Virus record (IMG/VR): IMGVR_UViG_3300009610_000362
Coordinates: 1 to 27,517 of that record
Origin: a virus
Length of the DNA stretch: 27,517 bases
Reading direction: 5' to 3' (one strand)
Shown piece by piece: positions 5,463 to 14,400 of this stretch (its first letter is position 1; each line of letters starts with the position of its first letter). The position numbers were made by a program, and so were the translations under genes. Below the pieces are notes generated by a model. It saw only the letters and a program-made list of their open reading frames with translations. It was not told where the DNA came from and did no database searches.

Positions 5463-7907
5463 ATGTATCCACCTATTGAGCCAGAAGTAGAAGATATCGA
5501 CAATGAGGTTCAAGGCTTGGACCCTGAAGTGGGTGGTCTACTTCCTGATGAAATGCTCTCTGATGAAATTGATGGTGGACTTCCTCCAGATGGGGATATT
5601 CCTAATCCAGGTGAGACTCCTATTCCGAATGAGGAAGTTGAAGAGACTATCGATGAAGATGATACGTTACCAGAAGAAATCAAAACAGCACTCAAATCAA
5701 TTGTAGATGAATTCGATAGGAACGAACAGCCAGTCCGCGAGAATATGATTCGTTTCTGGAAGAAGCTAGATTTATTCTGGAAGGGAATACAAGATATTTA
5801 TTGGGATTATTCTGCAAAGGATTATAGACGCCTAAATACTGACAATGATGGACAAGCCGGGGAAATTGACCATTACTATCAGGATAAAATCATCAACATC
5901 TTCAGAGCACATGGTGAAAGTGTAATTAGTGCTCTCTCACAAGATGTTCCAACGACGATATTCCCGCCTGATGATGCAGATAATCCCGACGACCAAGCTA
6001 CGTCTAAAGGTTATACTAAGGCGGCCGAACTTCTACAAAAGTGTAATGATGTTGAATATCTTTTGATGTATGCAATCCAAGTTCTTTGGTGTCAGGGTGT
6101 TGTAGGCGCATATAATTACAACACAACTGACTTTGAATTTGGTTCGTACATGGAACCTCAATTCAAAGAGATTACTGATTACGAGCGAGAATATAATTGT
6201 GATACTTGTGGTGCTCCAATGCAAGGTGAGGGTGAACCTTGTATAGATTGCGAGCAGGGTTCGGGCATGTTGATGAATGAAACTCCTGTAAAAAGGACTG
6301 TTTATTCACATGATGCCGAAATGCCTAAGCGTCGGGAACGAATTGAATTCTATGGGCCGTTAAATTTCAGAATTCCTCATTATGTTACTGCACCAAAGCA
6401 TTCACCTTATGTCATGTTGGACACGGAGTGCCATATTGACTATGTGCGTGACTTGTTTCCAAATCTTGATATTTCTGAAGAGCATGATTTAGGGAAGTAT
6501 GATAGGTGGGCACGAACTTCTACTGATTACCAGGGTGATTTTACTACCGGATTAGTCACTCTTCGTAGAGTTTGGCTTCGAGCTTGGGTTTATAACCGAT
6601 ATAAGCGTGACCAAAAGGAAATCTATACTTTTCTTACTACGAATTTCCCCGAAGGACTCAAAGTTACTCTTGTAAATGATAAAATAGCTGAAATTGTTAA
6701 GGAAGATGTAGACGACCACTGGACATTTACTCAAAGTCCTCTCTCTACACATATCCATGCCGAACCCTTGGGTGCTAGTTTACTTCCAATTCAGGAAATG
6801 CGGAATGAATTGGTCGTTCTAAAGCTCCAAACTGTCGAGTATGGAATTCCAGAGACATTTGCCGACCCCTCAGTGCTTGATTTTGACCAGTATAGGAAAC
6901 GAGAGAATCGGCCGGGAGAGGTTTATCCAGCTAAAGCCATTCCTGGTATGGGATTGGATGCTGGGTTTACTACACTAAAAACGGCGGTCTTTCCAAAGGA
7001 AGCAAACGATTTCCAACAGAGTCTAGACCAAGATGGTCAGTTCATGAGTGGTGCATTTCCATCTGTATATGGTGGTGCAATGCCTTCGGCGTCCAAAACG
7101 GCGGCCGAATACCAAATGAGTCGTAATCAGGCATTGCAGAGACTTCAGAATACTTGGAAAATCCTATCTAGGTTCTGGGCAAAGGTAATGGACAAGTCAG
7201 TTCGGTCCTTTATCTTGAATATGCAGAAGGATGAGCAATTCGTTAAGAAGCAGGGTAGTTCATACATTAATATGTATATTCGCCAGTCTGAAATGACTGG
7301 TCGCGTAGGCGTGGCCGAACCTGAAATAGCGCAAACCTTCCCAATGAGTTGGATGCAGAAGAAGGATATGCTAGTTCAGATGATGCAATTGAATAACGAA
7401 TATATCAATGAGGCATTGTTCCATCCAGAGAATACTGGGTTGCTTGCTCAATACCTTGGATTCAAAGATTTTCATATTCCTGGGGATGATGACCGTTCCA
7501 AGCAGTTGAGAGAGATTCAAGATATGCTCTTATCTGAGCCTATTGAGAATGTTCCTCCTGCAATGGGACAGGGAATGGAACAAAGTGGAATGCCTCCCCA
7601 ACAGGGGCAAGAATTACCACCAATGGAAGGTGGGGGAAATCAACCACAGGGACCACCCCCAATGCAATCCACTGTTCCTGTTGACCCTGAAATGGATAAT
7701 CATAAGATAGAGCATGAAACGTGTCTATCTTGGATGAAGTCAGAAATTGGACAGGAAGCTAAGATATCCAATCCTGCTGGATTCCTTAATATTCGCACTC
7801 ATGCGGCCGAACATCTTAAGTTTGTTATTATGGAGCAGGAACAAGAAGCTGAGGCAGGACAAGAAAGTGCAGAAGGTGAACCTATGCCAGAAGGAGAACA
7901 GGAATAA
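5463..7907 (+). CDS. Portal protein, P22-like, with inserted zinc ribbon
   Basis: 814 aa, long like P22-type portals. The portal ring is the DNA gate of the capsid and the docking point for terminase and tail. An acidic Pro-rich leader (1-70) precedes the portal core. The core includes helices with KIINIFRAHGESVISALSQ and the segment PSVYGGAMPSASKTAAEYQM before long stem/crown helices. Residues 246-263 hold C-x2-C-x10-C-x2-C, a zinc-ribbon insertion. The C-terminus is Met/Pro/Gln/Glu-rich and ends with a helical segment. The ATG immediately follows the upstream stop. Position after large terminase and before scaffold/capsid supports the call. Confidence 0.8.
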   Translation: MYPPIEPEVEDIDNEVQGLDPEVGGLLPDEMLSDEIDGGLPPDGDIPNPGETPIPNEEVEETIDEDDTLPEEIKTALKSIVDEFDRNEQPVRENMIRFWKKLDLFWKGIQDIYWDYSAKDYRRLNTDNDGQAGEIDHYYQDKIINIFRAHGESVISALSQDVPTTIFPPDDADNPDDQATSKGYTKAAELLQKCNDVEYLLMYAIQVLWCQGVVGAYNYNTTDFEFGSYMEPQFKEITDYEREYNCDTCGAPMQGEGEPCIDCEQGSGMLMNETPVKRTVYSHDAEMPKRRERIEFYGPLNFRIPHYVTAPKHSPYVMLDTECHIDYVRDLFPNLDISEEHDLGKYDRWARTSTDYQGDFTTGLVTLRRVWLRAWVYNRYKRDQKEIYTFLTTNFPEGLKVTLVNDKIAEIVKEDVDDHWTFTQSPLSTHIHAEPLGASLLPIQEMRNELVVLKLQTVEYGIPETFADPSVLDFDQYRKRENRPGEVYPAKAIPGMGLDAGFTTLKTAVFPKEANDFQQSLDQDGQFMSGAFPSVYGGAMPSASKTAAEYQMSRNQALQRLQNTWKILSRFWAKVMDKSVRSFILNMQKDEQFVKKQGSSYINMYIRQSEMTGRVGVAEPEIAQTFPMSWMQKKDMLVQMMQLNNEYINEALFHPENTGLLAQYLGFKDFHIPGDDDRSKQLREIQDMLLSEPIENVPPAMGQGMEQSGMPPQQGQELPPMEGGGNQPQGPPPMQSTVPVDPEMDNHKIEHETCLSWMKSEIGQEAKISNPAGFLNIRTHAAEHLKFVIMEQEQEAEAGQESAEGEPMPEGEQE

Positions 7908-8245
7908 TGGCGGGATTTAATACGTTGCTCGCTGAATTGCTAGGTTCTGCTGTATCAGCATTAAATGCTATTGTTCTTATCAATAACAATGCTGTCCAGA
8001 AATGTCAACGCTCTGTAATTTATGTTATATTCGGCGCCGGGAGCTCGGCCGGAACTTTTGTTGTGGAAGAAGCTCCATATGAAGGCTATACAGGAACATG
8101 GGCTGTAATCGCAACATTAGCATGGGCTGCTGTAACTTCAGTTAAATCTGCCAATATTCAAGGGCCACATGGTGCTCTTAGAATTAGATGTTCTGTTGCT
8201 ATGGTTGGTGGAACAGCAGATGTTTATGTTCGAGTTTTGGCATAG
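7907..8245 (+). CDS. Hypothetical, probably structural beta-rich protein
   Basis: 112 aa. It starts within the portal stop codon (TAATG), so it is translationally coupled. The N-terminus (LLAELLGSAVSALNAIVLINNNA) is hydrophobic but lacks the charged n-region and cleavage site of a signal peptide. The remainder reads as alternating strands (RSVIYVIFGAG, TGTWAVIATLAW, ALRIRCSVAMV, TADVYVRVLA), like a small jelly-roll virion protein. A capsid decoration or fibre-base protein would fit; no family is recognised. Confidence 0.5.
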   Translation: MAGFNTLLAELLGSAVSALNAIVLINNNAVQKCQRSVIYVIFGAGSSAGTFVVEEAPYEGYTGTWAVIATLAWAAVTSVKSANIQGPHGALRIRCSVAMVGGTADVYVRVLA

Positions 8246-8254
8246 GAGATTAGA

Positions 8255-8476
8255 ATGTCAACGAAAGACCTTTTCGATAGACTAATGAATGCGGCCGATG
8301 ATGTTAAGACTAAGCGTGCCGCAATGGATAGTGCTCAAGTTACTCTAAATGAGGCATCATCTGCTTATTCGGATGCAGTGAACAATGCAAGAACTCTTAG
8401 AGGCGAACTGGATTCTGCTCTAAGTGAAATTGCACCCGGAATCATCAATGACCCGCGAGTTAGAGTTAGTCAGTAA
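8255..8476 (+). CDS. Small coiled-coil hypothetical protein
   Basis: 73 aa, predicted almost entirely helical: KDLFDRLMNAADDVKTKRAA and the following Ala/Ser/Asp-rich segment form a probable helical hairpin. AGGAG precedes the ATG by a few bases. The gene sits between a putative structural gene and the fibre cassette and ends 1 nt before the next ATG. It may be a chaperone or oligomerisation partner of neighbouring fibre proteins; this is inference from position. Confidence 0.5.
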   Translation: MSTKDLFDRLMNAADDVKTKRAAMDSAQVTLNEASSAYSDAVNNARTLRGELDSALSEIAPGIINDPRVRVSQ

Positions 8477-8477
8477 A

Positions 8478-9434
8478 ATGCGAAAAGTTCTAGTTCTAGC
8501 ATTTATACTACTACCAAGTCTAGCCTTTGGTCAGAACCTTGTCAATGGTAAGCTACCGCAGCTTCCTGATGAACTAGGGCCGAATGGTGGATTAAAGGTA
8601 GAGTGTATTGCTGGAACTTGTACGAGTGGTGGAGCAGGTGCAGATGTTAATATTGTTTCTGTTGGTGGGAATGCAGTTACAACTTCAGTCCCTATTTCTG
8701 TATTATCACCAATAAACGTTGTTTGTACTTCAGGGTGTAGTGGTGGACCTTCTGATACTGATGACAATTCAATAGTATCAGGTTCAAGTCTACCAGTAAG
8801 TATACTATTGAATTATAGGTATAATGGAACAACTTGGCAAAGATGGGATGGTAGTGTAACTCAATCTGGAACTTGGAATATTGGGACTGTTACTACTATT
8901 ACTGGTATTACAAATCCTGTAGCTGTAACTGGAACCTTTTGGCAGGCCACCCAACCTGTTAGTGGAACATTTTGGCAAGGAACTCAACCTGTTTCTGGTC
9001 CTTTAACTGATACACAATTAAGAGCAGCGGCAGTTCCAGTATCAGGGGCGTTTTTTCAGGCAACTCAACCTGTATCTATCGCAACAATGCCATCTACTCC
9101 CGTAACAGGGACTTTCTGGCAAGGAACACAGCCGGTATCAATAGCGGCTGATGTTGCAATTGATAGGTCGGCAACATCTTCTTTGGCTAACGTAGCAGCG
9201 TCAGTTACTAGTGTTACTTGTCGAGCATCGGCTGCTGGTAGAAGGAAAGTTATTCTTTTTAATGATTCTACCTCTAAAGTTTATGTTAAATATGGTGCAA
9301 CTGCATCTTCTACATCATTAACATATTCTTTAGAGGCTGGTCAGACTTCGACTGAAACTGAATATACCGGAATTATTGATTGTATTTGGGTTTCGGCCGT
9401 GGGCAATATGAGAGTGACGGAGATTACGAACTAA
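8478..9434 (+). CDS. Secreted-type fibre protein with TFWQ-TQPVS repeats
   Basis: 318 aa. Residues 1-18 form a textbook Sec signal peptide: MRK, then a hydrophobic core, then AFG before Gln19. The mature part has short Cys-containing motifs (ECIAGTC, VCTSGC). Four repeats of GTFWQ(A/G)TQPVS-type sequence, plus PLTDTQLRAAAVPVS, occupy about residues 150-222. A C-terminal beta-sandwich (VTCRASAAGRRKVILFNDST, KVYVKYGATAS, ECIWVSAVG-like end) follows, of a kind frequent at phage fibre tips. The frame is open 54 nt further upstream, but the ATG at 8478 gives the signal peptide and follows the previous stop directly. Likely an adhesin; the export signal is the oddity. Confidence 0.65.
   Translation: MRKVLVLAFILLPSLAFGQNLVNGKLPQLPDELGPNGGLKVECIAGTCTSGGAGADVNIVSVGGNAVTTSVPISVLSPINVVCTSGCSGGPSDTDDNSIVSGSSLPVSILLNYRYNGTTWQRWDGSVTQSGTWNIGTVTTITGITNPVAVTGTFWQATQPVSGTFWQGTQPVSGPLTDTQLRAAAVPVSGAFFQATQPVSIATMPSTPVTGTFWQGTQPVSIAADVAIDRSATSSLANVAASVTSVTCRASAAGRRKVILFNDSTSKVYVKYGATASSTSLTYSLEAGQTSTETEYTGIIDCIWVSAVGNMRVTEITN
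8926..9144 (+). repeat. Protein-level tandem repeats in the fibre gene
   Basis: Four copies of a unit reading roughly V-(T/S)-G-(T/A)-F-(W/F)-Q-(A/G)-T-Q-P-V-S. They begin near 8926, 8960, 9037 and 9100; the third is separated by a PLTDTQLRA segment. The DNA copies differ at many third positions, so the repeats are old or under selection for the protein rather than recent duplications. Confidence 0.7.
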
Positions 9435-10465
9435 TGGCTTGGAAGACTCTTTTATTCCGTTGCTGGATTGTCCTAGTTTCCTTTATTGCCTTTGCAAACA
9501 TTGGTAGTGCTGTAGATATCTTCCCAAACGCCTACTATCTTATACAAGAAGAAGGAGTTGATTTAGTTCGGCGTTTGAAGATTAATTTTACTGGTAGTGC
9601 AATTACCTGCACTGATGATTCAGGTAATGGTACGACTGATTGTGATGTAACTGGCGGCGGCGGTGGTGGTCATACTTTTAAAGAAGAAGGAACACCATTA
9701 ACTGCTAGAGCAGGATTGAATTGTATTGGTGTAAATGTTACCTGTGTTGATGATGCAGGTGGTGATGAAACCGAATTAACAGTCACAACAATAGGAATAG
9801 CTGGAGGCGGAACAGGCCAAGTTACAAAGACTCCAGCATATGATGCTCTATCTCCCAATACGACAAAGGGAGATATTGCTGTTTATGATGGAACTAATAA
9901 TGTTAGATTAGCTGCTGGCACAGTTGCTCAATTTCTCCGTGTTAATTCAGCAACCGCTACTGGATTAGAATGGACATCCAGTACTAACTTTGATGTTGCT
10001 GAGACAGATACGACTGATGCTGTCATTGCAACTAATACATTAGTTGCTGGTATTGCATTTGTTCCTCCAGTAGATACATGGGTTCAAATTCAATGCGTGA
10101 TAATGTATCGGACGGCAACAACGACGACTGGTATTTCTATTAGTCTCTTTGCTAATAATGCAGGTCGAACTTCTCCTGCACAACTTGTTGCTGCCGATGT
10201 AAGTATAGGTGGTGTTGCAGCAGATGGTACTGGTTCACTTGCTGAGTGGACTGGTTCTATTACTTCTAGTGAGGATATGGTTACTGCAACAGGTGTAGTA
10301 GCTATTAATACGGACTACATCATTAAAATTGATGGTGTTATTCTTACACATGCTAGTGATGCAACATCTTTCATTGCGCCTATCTTCACCGCAGAGGCAG
10401 CAACAACAGTTACAGTAAGGGAAGGAAGTTCTTGTGGAGTCACGACATTCCATGCAGACGTATAA
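9434..10465 (+). CDS. Signal-peptide-bearing tail-fibre-like protein
   Basis: 343 aa, starting in the previous stop (TAATG). Residues 1-26 look like a signal peptide: MAWK, a hydrophobic stretch to IAFANIGSA, then Val27. Two repeated modules with Cys pairs follow (ITCTDDSGNGTTDCDV and LNCIGVNVTCVDDAGGD). Next comes GGTGQVTKTPAYDALSPNTTKGDIAVYDG, a segment very common in phage tail fibres, split here by no obvious break. The C-terminal half is a Thr/Ala/Val-rich beta domain ending in a single-Cys strand (SCGVTTFHADV). It is probably a receptor-binding fibre or adhesin. The export signal is not expected for a virion part assembled in the cytoplasm. Confidence 0.65.
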   Translation: MAWKTLLFRCWIVLVSFIAFANIGSAVDIFPNAYYLIQEEGVDLVRRLKINFTGSAITCTDDSGNGTTDCDVTGGGGGGHTFKEEGTPLTARAGLNCIGVNVTCVDDAGGDETELTVTTIGIAGGGTGQVTKTPAYDALSPNTTKGDIAVYDGTNNVRLAAGTVAQFLRVNSATATGLEWTSSTNFDVAETDTTDAVIATNTLVAGIAFVPPVDTWVQIQCVIMYRTATTTTGISISLFANNAGRTSPAQLVAADVSIGGVAADGTGSLAEWTGSITSSEDMVTATGVVAINTDYIIKIDGVILTHASDATSFIAPIFTAEAATTVTVREGSSCGVTTFHADV

Positions 10466-10796
10466 GATTGTAATATTTTCAATCTTTCTGAGCATTCCGA
10501 TATTTGCTCAGGAGAAACTTACTCTTACGACTCCTATATCAGTTAGTAAAACTGGATGGGATATAACATCAATGTTTATTGATGTTCAAGGTAGTCGTAT
10601 CATAGTTAGTTTACTGAGTAATAATGGTGAAGTTCTAGTTAAGACTTATGACGCTAGTACGACACCGACTGGAGCATTTCTAATTAGTAATTTGAATACA
10701 GCAAATTTGACAACTCGTTCGCTTCTACAAAGAGTTTTTGACCGTCTTATTACAGATGGCGCATTTGTGGGAACAGTTACAGGGACTCCACGATAA
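10452..10796 (+). CDS. Small exported protein, unknown
   Basis: 114 aa. A signal peptide is clear: MQTYK, hydrophobic IVIFSIFLSIPIFA, then Gln20. The mature 95 residues are strand-rich (TLTTPISVSK, GWDITSMFIDVQGSRIIVSLL, EVLVKTYDAS) followed by a helix (TTRSLLQRVFDRLITDG). It overlaps the upstream gene by 14 nt. An in-frame GTG at 10434 with AGGAAG upstream would add six residues and still keep the signal peptide, so the start is uncertain. No family recognised; the context suggests a fibre-associated or periplasmic protein. Confidence 0.6.
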   Translation: MQTYKIVIFSIFLSIPIFAQEKLTLTTPISVSKTGWDITSMFIDVQGSRIIVSLLSNNGEVLVKTYDASTTPTGAFLISNLNTANLTTRSLLQRVFDRLITDGAFVGTVTGTPR

Positions 10797-11425
10797 TGGC
10801 AATTACTGCCGCTTCACCATTAGTTGATATGGTAATAGGGGTTCCTATCTCTAGACCATTAAGTAATGATGCAGCTAATTGTGTATATTCTATTCCATCC
10901 GGCTCTATACTTCCTCCTGGGTTGTATATTAATGCTGATAATGGGATATTGTATGGTCTTCCTACAACTATAGGAACGTATTCTTTTTGGTTTCTAGAGA
11001 GAAATACTGTTACTGGAGTTGAAGCAAAGCAAGAATATTTAGTTTTAGTTATTAATTCAGTAGGTGTTGGTGGCGGATTAAGTCAGGCAGCAGTAGAAGC
11101 TATTGCATTGCAGGCAGCAACAGATGCGGCTGATGCAGCATTGGCTACAGCATTAACTGCGGCGGCAACGGCGGAGGCAAATGCTATCGCTGCGGCTGTA
11201 GTAGCTGCCGATGCTGCTGAAGCTGCTGCAATAGCTGCTGCAAATATTGCGGCAAATGATTCAGCTAGGGCATTAATTGATGCAACATTTCAATTAGGTA
11301 GAGTATCCCCTAACCAGGGAGTTTGGTTTGCTGAATCTATAGATGGTCTTGGCCGAACAATACTATCGGTAAAGACTGAACATGAAGGTCAAGAAAGAAC
11401 TATTGGTAGTGTTACTATTCCATAA
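10796..11425 (+). CDS. He_PIG-like domain plus alanine-rich helical stalk
   Basis: 209 aa, coupled to the previous gene by TAATG. Residues 1-88 resemble a putative Ig (He_PIG-like) domain: a strand, then SIPSGSILPPGLYINADNG and LYGLPTTIGTYSFWFLE, the typical LPxGLxxxxxxGxxxGxPT pattern. Residues about 95-160 are mostly Ala with spaced Asp/Glu/Thr, a long low-complexity helix or coiled coil. The last 45 residues form a small beta unit (GVWFAESIDGLGRTILSVKTE). Unlike its neighbours it has no signal peptide. It looks like a short trimeric fibre with a head, stalk and tip. Confidence 0.6.
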   Translation: MAITAASPLVDMVIGVPISRPLSNDAANCVYSIPSGSILPPGLYINADNGILYGLPTTIGTYSFWFLERNTVTGVEAKQEYLVLVINSVGVGGGLSQAAVEAIALQAATDAADAALATALTAAATAEANAIAAAVVAADAAEAAAIAAANIAANDSARALIDATFQLGRVSPNQGVWFAESIDGLGRTILSVKTEHEGQERTIGSVTIP

Positions 11426-11433
11426 GGGTTAAA

Positions 11434-14400
11434 ATGAAGAGAAGTATTTTTCTATTCGTTCTCTTATCACTTATAATCATTAATCGTAATGATGTGGGTG
11501 CTATTACTAGAACTGTTTGTGCCAGTGGCTGTACTTATAACAATACCCAATTGCAAACTGCGTTGGATGCTGCTCAGCCTGGGGACATAGTTCTTCTTCA
11601 GGAGAATTTTGAGTATGTTGGCGATTTTGAGTTACGAGCTAAAACTTGTCCTGCTAATGATTCTAGCTGTATTATTACTGTCAGAACTGGAGTAAGTTCA
11701 ATAGGTGTAGAGTTAGCTCTTAGTAACTTTCCGGCCGCCGATATTCGTATAACTCCAACATATGCGAATAATCTGGCTAAACTTAGGGCATCAACTAATA
11801 ACTCACCTGCATTGAGAACTGACCTACCATCAACTGTGGATTTGAGATGGTGGCTTATTAAGTGGCTTCAATTCAACTCTAATAGTTATGGTGGTAGTTC
11901 TCATATTCATCTAGGTGCTGATGATAATACTGACCAAGCTACTATCTCAATCAGCCCTAATCAAATTACTATTGACCAGGTTTATTTTAAGGCCGATTCC
12001 AAAGTTGGCCAGCATCGTGGAGTATCTATTAATGCTAGAAATGTAACTGTTAGAAACTCATACTTTCAAGATTTTAAAGCTATGAGTGAGGGACAGACTA
12101 TTTGGGTTAATAGCACTCCCGGCCCTGTAACTATCACCAATAATTATATGGATGGTGGTAGTGAGACATTTTTGACTGGTGGTTCGTCCGGATGTTGTAG
12201 ACCAACTACTACCGTAGTTAGTAATGCAACGACTACTAGTGCTGTGTTTTCTGGTGTTGTTGAATTATCAGTCGGCCAAGGAATGACATTGAATGTCGCC
12301 TCGGTCGAACAATATGGAGAAGTTGTATCAATTGGTAGTTCTACTTGCACTGGTTCGGCTAATGTCAATTGTGTTGTTTGGACTCCGGCACTAACGGCTG
12401 CACCAGATATTCCTGGTGATGTGGATTGGGGAGTTCTACTAAAAGACCTATCATTCACTAAGAATTATGTTACAAAGAATCTATCTTATAGGAATCCAAT
12501 TATTGGAACTCCTGTTGGTGTTAGTGCAACCCCATTAAATACTGGTTCATTAGGAATTGGAACATATTTTTATAGGGTTGTAGCAAGACACTCTGTTGGA
12601 ACTGGTAATACTGGTCGTTCTACTGCTAGTGCTGAAGTTTCAGCTACAACTACTGGAATTGGAATTGGTAGTGTTCAAATTTCATGGAATGCTGTAGTTG
12701 ATGCAGAAGAGTATTATATCTATGGTAGAAATGCTGGTGGACAGAGTATTCGATTTTCTGTAACTGCCCCAACAGTAACTTTTACTGATACTGGAGCGGC
12801 CGGAACTGCTGAAAATGTTCCTACTAGCACTGGAACCAAATGGAATATTAAGAATGTTTTTGAATTAAAGAATTGTGATACCTGTTTAGTTCAGGGTAAT
12901 ATCTTTGAGAATTCTTGGCTCTCTGGTCATACAGGGATGCTTGTTATTCTTCATGGAACTACACAAGATAGTGGTAATGATTCATCGAGAACAAGGAATA
13001 TTACTTTTCGAGATAATATATTAAGACATGGGACTGGTGGAGTATCTATTTCTGGTAGAGATTCAACTCAGAATCCTTCTGGTAGAAATGGTTCAATATC
13101 AGTTACTAATAACTTAATGTATGATTTGGATTCTAGTTATGGTATTGCCACTAATGGTATTAGTTTATCTGCTGGTGGCGACCCTGCACAGCTAGATAAG
13201 ATGCCTTTTGATATTACTATTAATCATAATACTATTCAGCAAACAAGTGGTTCACAGAGTATTGGCGTAGATGGTTTTAGGAGCGGTGTATATAATACAA
13301 TTCCTAATTGGATTATCACTAATAATTTGATACGTAAAGCAAATTATGGGTTGATGGGTGGCGGAGAAGGTAATGGAACTTGGGATAATTATAAAGGTGC
13401 TGGTTCTGTATATGATAGGAATGTCTTTGCTGGTGCATCTTGTTCAATTTATCCGACTGGAACTGGATGCCCGACGACGACCCAACTAGATAATGATATT
13501 TTTACTAATCCATCAGCGGATGATTATGTTGTTAAATCTACTTCGGTTTACTATAATGCAGGATTAGATGGGACTAGTTATGGAGCCGTTATTCCAACCA
13601 TCACAGCTTTTACAGATATTTCTATTTCAGGTAATAATTCTGGTGGTGGTGGACCCCCGGAGCCGTTAATTATTAGTAGCATTCCTGAATTTACTTCTGC
13701 CTTAACAGGTAGACAATATAGTGTTCAATTAACTATAAGTGGTGGAACTTCACCTTATACATGGTCTGTTTCTAGTGGATTATTACCTACTGGAATAACT
13801 TTAAGTTCAACTGGATTAGTTAGTGGTACCCCAACTGTATTAGAAACAACTAATTTTGTTATTCAGGTAATAGATAACTCGCCAATTCCTCGTTCTGTTG
13901 CAACTAGGTCTGGTCAGATTATTGTTAATGAAATTATTAGTCTCGAACCTCGACCTGAGAAGATAGATTTAAGCGAGGGTGTTTTCTTTCGTCGTGAATC
14001 TGCTCCAACTGATATTGACCAAGTTAGAGTTGGAGATATATGGTATGATTTAACAACATCAGTAATGAAGGTAGCTACAGCTACTTCACCAGCTATTATT
14101 TGGTCTGGATTGACTGCTACTTCTACGTTATCACCTCAGGATATTACTATAACTACAACTAGTTTAATTTCAAGTAATACTCCTGACCTTGGGCATGAAT
14201 ATCCTAGTGGTGGTAGTAGATTTAGATTTCAACCAAATTTGTTAGGGTACACTCAATGCTCTTTGAATTTCCAAGTTTTAACAGCGGGATTTACTGGAGC
14301 TAATCTAATTATTCAGTATTGGGATGGGGATTCTTGGGAAGTAACTGGAATATCTGTTCTTATGGATACTTCTGGTCAGAAACAAGGGTCATATCAAACT

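Noticed and set aside
8926-9144. Diversity-generating retroelement variable region
   Set aside because: No reverse transcriptase and no near-identical template copy with A-specific differences in the window; the repeats are simple protein repeats.
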